From the NCBI RefSeq assembly GCF_006547145.1, contig NZ_CP041244.1:4278001-4342000 (forward strand): a stretch of 64,000 bases of DNA. The letters run 5' to 3'. Source of the DNA: Actinomadura sp. WMMA1423. Its GTDB lineage: Bacteria; Actinomycetota; Actinomycetes; Streptosporangiales; Streptosporangiaceae. The notes below the pieces were generated by a model. It searched no databases. It saw only the letters and a program-made list of their open reading frames with translations, and was not told where the DNA came from. Position 1 is the stretch's first letter, and each line of letters starts with the position of its first letter. Shown piece by piece: positions 54,775-62,454 of the stretch. Both the position numbers and the translations under genes were made by a program.

Positions 54775-55563
54775 ATGAGCATGCAGCAGGGCATCTTCCC
54801 GCGGTTCGCCGGGAAGACGGTGCTGGTCACCGGGGCCGGGACGGGGTTCGGCGCGGAGATCGCCGTCCGCGCCGCGCAGGAGGGGGCCCGGGTCGGCGTC
54901 CACTACAACAGCTCCAAGCAGGGCGCCGAGCGCACGGCGGAACGCGTCCGGGACGCCGGTGGCGAGGCGTTCGTCGTGCAGGCCGACATCTCGTCCTGGG
55001 ACGAGATCCGCCGCCTCGCCGACGAGGCCTTCGCGTGGGCCGGCACTCTGGACGTCCTGGTCAACAACGTCGGGGACGTCGCGACCGAGCAGATGTCGTG
55101 GCGGCAGCTGACCCAGGAGTCGCTGGACCGCGTCATCGACGTCGACGTCAAGGGCACGCTGCTGATGACGCACGAGTTCGGCTCCCGCATGCTGGAGCAG
55201 GGCCACGGCTCGATCGTCAACATCGGGTCCACCGTGGTCGTGCGGGGCAGTGCGCGCGCCCCCCAGTACGCCGCCGCCAAGTACGGGCTGCTCGGCATCA
55301 CCAAGTCCTACGCGGCGGCGTTCGCGCCGGCCGTCCGCGTGAACACCTTCGCGCCGGGCTTCATGGAGACCGGCGCGACCCTGGAGCGCGAGGACTGGAA
55401 GTCGGGGCGCCGCGAGAAGCTCATCGCGCAGACGCCGATGGGCGAGATCCCGCCCCCCGAGAAGGTCGCGGGCACGGCCCTGTTCCTCGCCACCGAGGAC
55501 GCCTCCCACATCACGGGCGCCTACATGCTCGCCGACGGCGGGTTCAACATGGTCGGGGCCTGA
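54775..55563 (+). CDS. Short-chain dehydrogenase/reductase
   Basis: A 262-residue classical SDR with TGAGTGFG cofactor loop, 'NNVGDVA', catalytic Ser in 'NIGSTVVV' and Tyr-xxx-Lys in 'PQYAAAKYG'. It starts with ATG after GGAGAAG, 19 bases after the previous SDR. Neighbours suggest it oxidises an alcohol intermediate in a degradative pathway. The cofactor is probably NADP, because no acidic residue ends the second strand ('VGVHYNSSKQG'). Confidence 0.92.
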   Translation: MSMQQGIFPRFAGKTVLVTGAGTGFGAEIAVRAAQEGARVGVHYNSSKQGAERTAERVRDAGGEAFVVQADISSWDEIRRLADEAFAWAGTLDVLVNNVGDVATEQMSWRQLTQESLDRVIDVDVKGTLLMTHEFGSRMLEQGHGSIVNIGSTVVVRGSARAPQYAAAKYGLLGITKSYAAAFAPAVRVNTFAPGFMETGATLEREDWKSGRREKLIAQTPMGEIPPPEKVAGTALFLATEDASHITGAYMLADGGFNMVGA

Positions 55564-55603
55564 TCCGCCCCGGGGCCGGTCAGGCCGCGCCGAGAGGAGA
55601 GTC

Positions 55604-56473
55604 TTGAAACTGATCACGTTCGACGAGGGCCGGGTCGGCCGCCTGGACGGCGAGGACGTCATCGAGCTCGACGTGCCGTCCACCCGGGCGTTCTTCGAGC
55701 GCGGCGGCACCGCCCCCGAGACCGGGGAGCGGCTGCGGCTGGCGGACGTGCGGCTCCGCGCGCCCATCCGGCCGAAGAAGTTCTTCCACACCGCGGGGAA
55801 CTTCGCCGACCACCACGAGGAGCTCCAGGCGGTCAACTGGTCGCACCCGGTGCACAAGGGCATCGTGTTCTTCCAGAACGTCGACGCGGTCATCGGGCCG
55901 GACGACCCGATCGTGTACCCCGAGCACCTCACCCGCGAGCTCGACTACGAGCTGGAGCTGGCCGTCGTCATCGGCAAGCCCGGCAAGTTCTTCGGTCCTG
56001 AGCAGGCCCTGGAGCACATCGCCGGGTTCACCGTCTTCAACGACGTCACGGCCCGCGACATCCAGCGCCGCGAGATGGAGTCGGGGGTGTTCTCCTTCAG
56101 CAAGGCCATCGACACGTTCTGCCCGATCGGCCCGTGGATCGTCACCGCCGACGAGATCGAGGACATGCAGGACCTCGCGATGGAGCTGCGGGTGAACGGC
56201 GAGACGCGGCAGACCGGGCACACCGGCCGGATGCGCGTGTCGATCCCGCACCTGGTGGCCTACCACTCGCCGCAGACCTACAGCGCGGGCGACCTCATCA
56301 CGACGGGCACCGTGTCGGGCGTCGCGGCCGTCCAGCCGGACCCGTTCGAGTTCTACCTGCGGCCCGGCGACGTCGTCGAGGCCGAGATCGAGGGCGTCGG
56401 GACGCTGCGCAACCCCGTCGTCTCCTGGCAGGACGCCTACGGCGAGGCGCCGCCGGAGCGGGTCGGCTGGTGA
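55604..56473 (+). CDS. Fumarylacetoacetate hydrolase-family protein
   Basis: A 289-residue FAH-family enzyme with the TTG start at 55604 after GAGAGGAG. Core motifs: 'KFFHTAGNFADHHEE', the metal site around 'DYELELAVVIGKPG', 'FTVFNDVTARDIQRRE' and 'TGTVSGVAA' near the C terminus. Members hydrolyse C-C bonds of acylpyruvates, decarboxylate or tautomerise ring-cleavage products. It overlaps a second FAH-family gene by four bases. The two share the fold but have low identity by eye. Confidence 0.92.
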   Translation: MKLITFDEGRVGRLDGEDVIELDVPSTRAFFERGGTAPETGERLRLADVRLRAPIRPKKFFHTAGNFADHHEELQAVNWSHPVHKGIVFFQNVDAVIGPDDPIVYPEHLTRELDYELELAVVIGKPGKFFGPEQALEHIAGFTVFNDVTARDIQRREMESGVFSFSKAIDTFCPIGPWIVTADEIEDMQDLAMELRVNGETRQTGHTGRMRVSIPHLVAYHSPQTYSAGDLITTGTVSGVAAVQPDPFEFYLRPGDVVEAEIEGVGTLRNPVVSWQDAYGEAPPERVGW

Positions 56474-57357
56474 GGTTCGCCAACCTGGACGGGCGGGCCG
56501 CCGTCGTCGTCGCAGGCGCCTCCGGCGATCTCGCCGTGGACGTCGCCGAGGCGAGCGGCGGCCGGTTCCCCGCCGACCCGCAGGCCGTCTTCGCCCACTG
56601 GCGCGCGTTCCGCGAATGGGCGGCGTGGTCCCTCGACCCGGCGCGGGGCAGGCCGTTCGCGCCGGAGGACCTCGGCCCGCCGGTGCCGCGCCCGGCCCAG
56701 GTGTTCGCCATCGGCGTCAACTACGCCGCGCACGCGAGCGAGGCCGGGTACCCGCCCGAGACGGCGCCCGTGACCTTCACCAAGTTCCCCAGCTGCCTGG
56801 CCGGTCCCGTCTGCGAGGTCGAACTGCCGTCCGCCACCGTGGACTGGGAGGTCGAGATGGTGGTGGCGGTCGCGCGGGAGTGCGGCGACGTCCACCCGGT
56901 GGACGCCTGGGACTACGTCGCCGGGATCACGCTCGGCCAGGACCTGTCGGAGCGGACCTCGCAGCTCGCCGGTTCCAAGCCGCAGTTCAGTCTCGCCAAG
57001 TCGTTCCGGAACTTCGGCCCGACCGGCCCGTGGCTGGCCACCCCGGACGAGCTCGACGACCCGTGCGACCTCGCCATCTCGTGCAGCCTGTCCGGCGAGA
57101 CCGTGCAGAGCGCGCGGACCTCCGCGATGGTCTACAGCGTGCCCGAGCTGCTCGTCCGGCTGTCGCGGGTCTGCCGCCTGCTCCCGGGCGACCTGGTCTT
57201 CACCGGGACGCCCGCCGGCGTGGGGAACGCCCGCACGCCCAAGCGGTTCATCCAGCCGGGCGACGTGCTGGTGAGCGAGCTGGAGGGCGTGGGCAGCATC
57301 ACCCAGCGGTTCGTCGCGGGACCGGCCCGCGCCGGGCTGCCGCCCGCCGAGCGGTGA
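56470..57357 (+). CDS. Fumarylacetoacetate hydrolase-family protein (second copy)
   Basis: A 295-residue FAH-family enzyme with an N-terminal cap (about 1-70) and the catalytic domain with 'VFAIGVNYAAHASE', metal site 'VDWEVEMVVAVARECG', 'ITLGQDLSERTSQ', 'KSFRNFGPTGPW' and 'GDLVFTGTPAGVG'. The GTG start overlaps the previous stop. Two FAH members in series suggest successive steps on a ring-cleavage product, such as hydration or decarboxylation followed by hydrolysis. This is inference. Confidence 0.92.
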   Translation: MRFANLDGRAAVVVAGASGDLAVDVAEASGGRFPADPQAVFAHWRAFREWAAWSLDPARGRPFAPEDLGPPVPRPAQVFAIGVNYAAHASEAGYPPETAPVTFTKFPSCLAGPVCEVELPSATVDWEVEMVVAVARECGDVHPVDAWDYVAGITLGQDLSERTSQLAGSKPQFSLAKSFRNFGPTGPWLATPDELDDPCDLAISCSLSGETVQSARTSAMVYSVPELLVRLSRVCRLLPGDLVFTGTPAGVGNARTPKRFIQPGDVLVSELEGVGSITQRFVAGPARAGLPPAER

Positions 57358-57380
57358 GCCGGGCCCCGGGGTGAACGGTC

Positions 57381-58247
57381 TCAGCGTCCGCCCAGCAGGC
57401 GGGAGATCTCCGCGCACGTCTGCTGGACCAGCGGCCGGATCTCCTCCAGGAGGCGGGCCGTCGGGACCTCCCGCGCGGGGACGGCCACGTTGACGGCGGC
57501 GACCGCCGTCCCGGCCGCGTCCCGGACGGGCGCCGCGACCGACCGGAGCCCGTAGGCGAGCTCCTCGTCCTGGACGGCCCAGCCGCGGCCGCGGATCTCC
57601 GCGAGCGCCGGCCGGAGCGCCTCCGGCGAGGCCGCGGCGTTGGGACCGGCCGCTCCGGCGAAGGACTCGGGGGTCAGCAGGCGCTCCAGCTCCGCGTCGT
57701 CGAGCTGGGCCAGCAGCATCTTGCCGATCGAGGTGCGGACGGCCGGGAGCCGCGACCCGACCTGGATGTTGGCCGTCACCAGGTCGTTGTTGCGCAGCCG
57801 CACCAGGTACAGGACGTGGTCCCCCGAGAGCACGCCCAGGTTCGCCGTCTGCCCGGTGGCGTCGGCGAGCCTGCGCAGCGGCCCGTCCGCGAGCTGGACG
57901 AGGTCCAGGCCGCGCAGCGCCGAGAAGCCGAGCGTGAGCACCTTCGGCGCGGGCCGGTAGGCGCCGTCCGGAAGCTGTTCGAGGAACCCCTCGGCGGTGA
58001 GGGTGGACACCAGGCGGAAGGCGGTCGGCAGGGGCAGGCCCGTCGCCGCCGCCATGTCGGTCAGCTTCATGGACGGGCGCCGCTCGGAGAAGAGCTCCAG
58101 GAGGCGCAGGCCCTTCGCCAGCGCCTCCACGCGGTAGCCGCTCCTCGGACGGGTCCGGCCGCCGGCGGAGCGGGGCGGCGTACGGTCACGCGGCGGCACG
58201 GACGCCTCGCTCTCTGCCCGGCCGGCGGGCAGCGCCCCGGCTGGCAC
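57381..58247 (-). CDS. IclR-family transcriptional regulator
   Basis: A protein of up to 288 residues with an N-terminal winged helix ('VEALAKGLRLLELFSERRPSMKLTDMAAATGLPLPTAFRLVSTLTAEGFL') and a C-terminal effector domain ('GVLSGDHVLYLVRLRN', 'VRTSIGKMLLAQL', 'GWAVQDEELAYGLRSVAAPV'). IclR proteins commonly control aromatic or acid catabolic genes. It converges with the SDR/FAH operon. A GTG at 58199 is a possible shorter start, because the first 16 residues are low-complexity. Confidence 0.92.
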   Translation of the reverse strand: MPAGALPAGRAESEASVPPRDRTPPRSAGGRTRPRSGYRVEALAKGLRLLELFSERRPSMKLTDMAAATGLPLPTAFRLVSTLTAEGFLEQLPDGAYRPAPKVLTLGFSALRGLDLVQLADGPLRRLADATGQTANLGVLSGDHVLYLVRLRNNDLVTANIQVGSRLPAVRTSIGKMLLAQLDDAELERLLTPESFAGAAGPNAAASPEALRPALAEIRGRGWAVQDEELAYGLRSVAAPVRDAAGTAVAAVNVAVPAREVPTARLLEEIRPLVQQTCAEISRLLGGR

Positions 58248-58307
58248 CGCCCCTGGTGCCCGGCCGGCACGCCCCTCATCGTACGGACGCGCCGCCGTGC
58301 GCGGCCG

Positions 58308-58742
58308 TCACCTCACGGCCTCGTAGAACGAGTCCGCCTCCTCGTCCTCCCTCCTGCCGACGGTGAAGAAGCCGACGAGAGCGGCGAGGGCGGCGACGGC
58401 CTCCCCGGCGAAGCTGATCGTCTTGTCGGTGTACCACTGCGGGTCGTACATCCGCGGGATCGGGCCGAGCTGCCCGAAGTCGACGAAGTAGTACAGCAGG
58501 ACGGCCCCGGCCGCGCTCGCCGCGACGACGAACGCGATCGCGTACGTCCACTTGCGTGCCCAGGCGAGCACGAGCAGCCCCGCGACGGCCGCCGCGATGG
58601 CCTGGCCTTGGAACAGGACGTCTCCCGGGATGACGTCGCTGGGGGTGTTGGGCCCGGGGGCCATGTCGGGTGCGAACCGCCAGTGCACGTAGGCGTCGGC
58701 CGCGAGTCCGGCGGCCACGAGTACACGAAGAACTATGCCCAT
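58308..58742 (-). CDS. Small membrane protein of unknown function
   Basis: A 144-residue protein with about four transmembrane helices ('VLRVLVAAGLAADAYV', 'AIAAAVAGLLVLAWA', 'AIAFVVAASAAGAVLLYYFV', 'FAGEAVAALAALVGFF') and a short extracellular loop with 'MYDPQWYTDKT'. This pattern is common in actinomycete hypothetical membrane proteins. I cannot assign a function. The ATG at 58742 is the first with a following helix. Confidence 0.75.
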   Translation of the reverse strand: MGIVLRVLVAAGLAADAYVHWRFAPDMAPGPNTPSDVIPGDVLFQGQAIAAAVAGLLVLAWARKWTYAIAFVVAASAAGAVLLYYFVDFGQLGPIPRMYDPQWYTDKTISFAGEAVAALAALVGFFTVGRREDEEADSFYEAVR

Positions 58743-58860
58743 ACCCCATTGCACGTGGATTCCGGGCCGCCGGATCAACCCGTTCGAAGATTTCGCGAGG
58801 CCGGGCCCGGCCACGGCGGAGGCTCGCCGAAGCCGGCGCCTGACCTGGTGCCCGTCACCC

Positions 58861-58940
58861 GGGGAACGTCACTCGGGGAACGTCACTCGGGGAACGTCAC
58901 TCGGGGAACGTCACTCGGGGAACGTCACTCGGGGAACGTC
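58861..58940. repeat. 14-bp tandem repeat spanning a stop codon
   Basis: GGGGAACGTCACTC is repeated five times from 58861, followed by a partial sixth copy at 58931-58940. The stop codon of the PGPGW gene (58925-58927) lies in the fifth copy, read from the minus strand. There are no spacers of unique sequence. Confidence 0.95.
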
Positions 58941-59341
58941 TCGGCGCGGCGGGCCTTGACCCGGCGCCAGCTCCAGTAGAGGAGCCCGAAGAGGATGAAG
59001 CCGGACAGGATGAGCCCCGAGCCCGTGCTCCAGCCGCTGAGCGGCAGCTCCCGCACGAGCCCCCAGGCCACGCCCGCGCCGATCAGCCCGAGCCCCGTGA
59101 GGACCGAGCCCGTGAGGCGCCACCAGGACGTGACGCTCTTCTCGGCCTCCCGGATCGCCTTGTCGCGGACGGGCTCGACGTAGCGGTTCACGGCCGGGAA
59201 CTCCCGCGACAGGATGAGCAGACCCGCCAGCACGAGCAGCAGCCCGGGACCGGGGAGGACGAGCAGCGCGACACCCGCCAGCAGCACGGCGCCGCCGGCG
59301 ACGATCACCGCGCCCTGCCTGGTGGACCTCCCGTATCCCAT
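58925..59341 (-). CDS. PGPGW-family transmembrane protein
   Basis: A 138-residue protein with the family's hallmark 'LLVLPGPGLLLVLAGLLIL' (about 25-43), a variant ending PGPGL instead of PGPGW, and further helices at about 75-92 and 105-122. Function unknown. The ATG at 59341 follows GGGGAGGG. Its last codons (ETFPE) are part of a 14-bp tandem repeat that continues past the stop. Confidence 0.85.
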   Translation of the reverse strand: MGYGRSTRQGAVIVAGGAVLLAGVALLVLPGPGLLLVLAGLLILSREFPAVNRYVEPVRDKAIREAEKSVTSWWRLTGSVLTGLGLIGAGVAWGLVRELPLSGWSTGSGLILSGFILFGLLYWSWRRVKARRAETFPE

Positions 59342-59570
59342 GCCCTCCCCGTCCTCCCGCCCGCCCGGCGCCGGCCGGACCGGCCCCGCGCCGAATCCGG
59401 TAAGGGCCGTGTACCCCTCTCAGGAGATCTTGCGCGCGCCGCGGCCGTCGAAATCCGGCCTCCCCCGGATGCCCGTCCGTGACGCGGGGACAGCGCCCCG
59501 TGACTCCAAGGGTCGCGGACCGTTTCGTTAGGTATGCTCCGGGAGCCCCTCCCAGGATCAGAGATCTTTC

Positions 59571-60677
59571 ATGACACAGACACCCGAGGCGTCCGTCGTG
59601 ACCGAGGCGGCGGTCCCAGGTTCCGCCGAGGCGGCGGCGTCCCCAGCCCGCGGGGCGCGGGACGAGCCGCGGACGCAGGGCGGCGCCGCCCCCCGGGGAC
59701 GCGACCCCCACCTCGACAACGCCAAGTTCCTGGCGATCCTGCTCGTCGCCGGCGGGCACGGACTGTCGGGCCTGCGGGACGTCCCGCTGGCGGCCGGGCT
59801 GTGGAACTTCATCTACCTGTTCCACATGCCGCTTTTCGTCATGGTCAGCGGGTACCTGTCCAAGCGGTTCACGCTCACCGACGACAAGTCGATGCGGCTG
59901 GTCGGCTCGACCCTCGCGCCCTACCTGATCTTCCAGTGCCTCTACAGCCTGTTCGCGTGGGGGGTCGACGGGCGGCGGTTCCAGTTCGACGTGCTGGACC
60001 CCTACTACCTGACCTGGTTCCTGCTGGCGCTGTTCGTCTGGCGGCTGCTCACCCCGGTGTGGCGGCGGCTCCGGTACCCGCTGGCGACGGCCGTCCTCGT
60101 CAGCCTCCTCGGTTACATGACGGACATCGGCAGCACGCTCGACCTGTACCGGATCCTCGGGCTGGCGGCGTTCTACGTCCTCGGGCTGACGCTGTCGCCC
60201 GAGGTGATCCAGATCGTCCGGCGGCCGTGGGCGCGCGTCACGGGCGCCGTGCTCCTGGCGGCCGCGTTCGCGGGCGCCTACCTCACCCAGGACCACATGA
60301 ACGCGCGCTGGCTGAACTGGGACTCCTCGAACGCCGACCTCGGCGTGGACGAGGTCACCGGGACCCTGATGCGGGCCGGCCTGCTGCTCACCGGGACGGT
60401 GCTGATCCTCGCGTTCCTCGCCGTCGTCCCGTCCCGCCGCACCTGGTACAGCGACCTCGGAGCCGCCACCCTCTACGGCTACCTGCTGCACGGGTTCGTG
60501 ACGCGGCTGTTCACGTTCGAGGGCTGGAACGAGCTCGCGTGGTTCGACACGATCCCGGGCGTGCTCGCGGTCGTGCTCGCCTGCTTCGCCCTCGTCACGG
60601 TGCTGAGCACGCCCCCGGTGCGGCGCGTGACCCGCTGGGCGGTCGAGCCTGATCTGAGGCATCTGTTCGGCCGGTGA
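59571..60677 (+). CDS. Acyltransferase-3 family membrane protein
   Basis: A 368-residue integral membrane acyltransferase with about ten helices. The N-terminal tail (1-45) is cytosolic and Ala-rich. 'HLDNAKFLAILLVAGGHG' holds the expected catalytic His near 64, and 'LFHMPLFVMVSGYL' is the next family motif. Relatives O-acetylate or acylate surface glycans and cell-wall polymers. It stands before the teichoic-acid genes, so it may modify that polymer. It has its own upstream region. Confidence 0.88.
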   Translation: MTQTPEASVVTEAAVPGSAEAAASPARGARDEPRTQGGAAPRGRDPHLDNAKFLAILLVAGGHGLSGLRDVPLAAGLWNFIYLFHMPLFVMVSGYLSKRFTLTDDKSMRLVGSTLAPYLIFQCLYSLFAWGVDGRRFQFDVLDPYYLTWFLLALFVWRLLTPVWRRLRYPLATAVLVSLLGYMTDIGSTLDLYRILGLAAFYVLGLTLSPEVIQIVRRPWARVTGAVLLAAAFAGAYLTQDHMNARWLNWDSSNADLGVDEVTGTLMRAGLLLTGTVLILAFLAVVPSRRTWYSDLGAATLYGYLLHGFVTRLFTFEGWNELAWFDTIPGVLAVVLACFALVTVLSTPPVRRVTRWAVEPDLRHLFGR

Positions 60678-60880
60678 CGGACCCCCGTCCCCCACGTCAG
60701 GCCCCACCACGCAAGGGTTGCAGGGCCCTGGAACGTCGGTGAATTCGCCGCAAAGTTCCCCAGAGCGGGTACAGTGAGGCGACAGTTCCCCCCTGTGCGG
60801 ATCATCAACCCTGCGAATGCCGCGCCACCCGCGCCCACACGAGATCCCCCTCGGGTGACTGAACATCTCGTTTCGGCTGC

Positions 60881-60906
60881 CTTTTTTCTGGCTGCCTTGA
60901 AAAAAG
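60881..60906 (+). promoter_or_regulatory. A/T hairpin in the leader of the CDP-ribitol gene
   Basis: CTTTTTTC (60881-60888) and GAAAAAAG (60899-60906) form a perfect 8-bp stem with a 10-base loop just upstream of AAGGA. Six consecutive A-T pairs are striking in such GC-rich DNA. GGCTGCCTT is also repeated directly here. It may control translation or attenuate transcription. Confidence 0.5.
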
Positions 60907-60926
60907 AAGGACGGGTCGCATTGGTC

Positions 60927-62345
60927 ATGGCGCCGCAGGGTGAGCATCGCGTCGTCGCCGTCATCCTGGCGGGTGGCAGCGGGCAGCGGATGGGCCTCAG
61001 TACTCCCAAGCAGCTTCTCAAGATCGCAGGAAGGTCGATCCTCGAGCACACGCTGGCCGTGTTCGAGGAGGCCCCCGACGTCGACGAGATCCTCGTCCTG
61101 ATGAACCCGGGTTTCATCAGGGACGCCGAGGAGTGCGTGAAGAGGGCCGGCTGCACCAAGGTCAGGGCGGTGCTTCCCGGCGGGACGTCCCGGAACGCCA
61201 CGACGCAACTCGCCCTCGACGCCCTCGCCGACCTCCCGGCCGAGACGACCAGCGTGCTGTTCCACGACGCGGTGCGCCCGCTGCTGTCGCAGCGCATCAT
61301 CCGCGACTGCGTGACCGCGCTGCGCGAGCACCGGGCGGTGGACGTCGCCATCCCGTCCGCCGACACGATCATCCAGGTCGACGAGGACGTCATCGTCGAC
61401 GTGCCGCGCCGGGCGAACCTGCGGCGCGGGCAGACCCCCCAGGGCTTCCGGCTCGCGACGATCCGCGACGCCTACGAGAAGGCGTGGCGGGACGAGGACT
61501 TCGAGGCCACCGACGACTGCACGGTGGTGCTGCGCTACCTGCCCGGCACCCCGATCTACGTCGTCCCCGGCGACGAGCACAACATGAAGGTCACCGAGCC
61601 GGTCGACATGTTCGTCGCGGACAAGCTGTTCCAGCTCGCCTCCTCCGACGCCCCCGACCTGACCGAGGACGAGTACGCCGAGGCGCTCGGCGGCAGGACG
61701 ATGGTCGTGTTCGGCGCCAGCCAGGGGATCGGCGCCGCCGTCGCGAAGCTCGGGCAGCGTTTCGGCGCCCGCGTCTTCGGCTACAGCCGCGGCGCCACCC
61801 GCACCCACGCCGAGCGGCCCGACGACGTCGCCGCCGCGCTCGCCCAGGCCTACTCGGCGACCGGCCGCGTCGACTTCGTCGTCAACACGGCGGGCGTGCT
61901 GCGGATCGGCCGGCTCGACGCCATCGAGCCCGACGCGATCGAGGAGGCGCTGCGGGTCAACTACCTCGCGCCGATCCACATCGCGCGGGCGTCCTTCCCC
62001 TACCTCGCGAAGACCGGCGGGCAGCTGCTGCTCTACACGTCCAGCTCCTACACCCGCGGGCGCGCCGACTACAGCCTCTACTCCTCCGCCAAGGCGGCCA
62101 CGGTGAACCTCACCCAGGCCCTGGCGGACGAGTGGTCCGGCGACGGCGTGCGGATCAACTGCATCAACCCCGAGCGGACCAGCACCCCCATGCGGACCGC
62201 GGCGTTCGGCCAGGAGCCCCCGAACACCCTGCTGAGCGCCGACCAGGTGGCCCGGACCTCCCTGAACGTCCTGCTCTCCGGCCTCACCGGGCAGGTCATC
62301 GACGTGCGCCGTGAAGACCCCCTCACCGGCGGCCGCTCCGGCTGA
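60927..62345 (+). CDS. Bifunctional ribitol-5-phosphate cytidylyltransferase/ribulose-5-phosphate reductase (Bcs1-like)
   Basis: A 472-residue fusion. The N-terminal IspD/TarI-type cytidylyltransferase (about 1-232) has 'VILAGGSGQRMGLSTPKQLL', 'VLFHDAVRPL', 'QTPQGF' and 'ATDDCTVV'. The C-terminal SDR (about 245-465) has 'VFGASQGIGAAVA', 'NTAGVL' and Tyr-xxx-Lys in 'YSLYSSAKAA'. The arrangement matches Haemophilus Bcs1/Acs1, which makes CDP-ribitol from ribulose 5-phosphate. The next gene is a CDP-alditol phosphotransferase. The ATG at 60927 is preferred; TTG at 60921 is better spaced from AAGGA. Confidence 0.88.
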   Translation: MAPQGEHRVVAVILAGGSGQRMGLSTPKQLLKIAGRSILEHTLAVFEEAPDVDEILVLMNPGFIRDAEECVKRAGCTKVRAVLPGGTSRNATTQLALDALADLPAETTSVLFHDAVRPLLSQRIIRDCVTALREHRAVDVAIPSADTIIQVDEDVIVDVPRRANLRRGQTPQGFRLATIRDAYEKAWRDEDFEATDDCTVVLRYLPGTPIYVVPGDEHNMKVTEPVDMFVADKLFQLASSDAPDLTEDEYAEALGGRTMVVFGASQGIGAAVAKLGQRFGARVFGYSRGATRTHAERPDDVAAALAQAYSATGRVDFVVNTAGVLRIGRLDAIEPDAIEEALRVNYLAPIHIARASFPYLAKTGGQLLLYTSSSYTRGRADYSLYSSAKAATVNLTQALADEWSGDGVRINCINPERTSTPMRTAAFGQEPPNTLLSADQVARTSLNVLLSGLTGQVIDVRREDPLTGGRSG

Positions 62346-62365
62346 CGCCGCCCCACCCCCCGCAC

Positions 62366-62389
62366 GCGCCCGCTCGGCCCAGCGGGCGC
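62366..62389 (+). terminator. Hairpin between the CDP-ribitol and phosphotransferase genes
   Basis: Perfect 9-bp arms GCGCCCGCT and AGCGGGCGC around a 6-base loop, followed by a C/T-rich stretch. It may terminate or attenuate readthrough into the next gene. Confidence 0.55.
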
Positions 62390-62454
62390 AGCCCCCTTCC
62401 CCTCTCCCAACTGCGCCACCACCCCCCGGGGCGCTGACAAGACGGAGGTGTGCC

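Noticed and set aside
58861..58940. CRISPR or integration site
   Set aside because: The 14-bp units are directly tandem, without spacers, tRNA or integrase gene.
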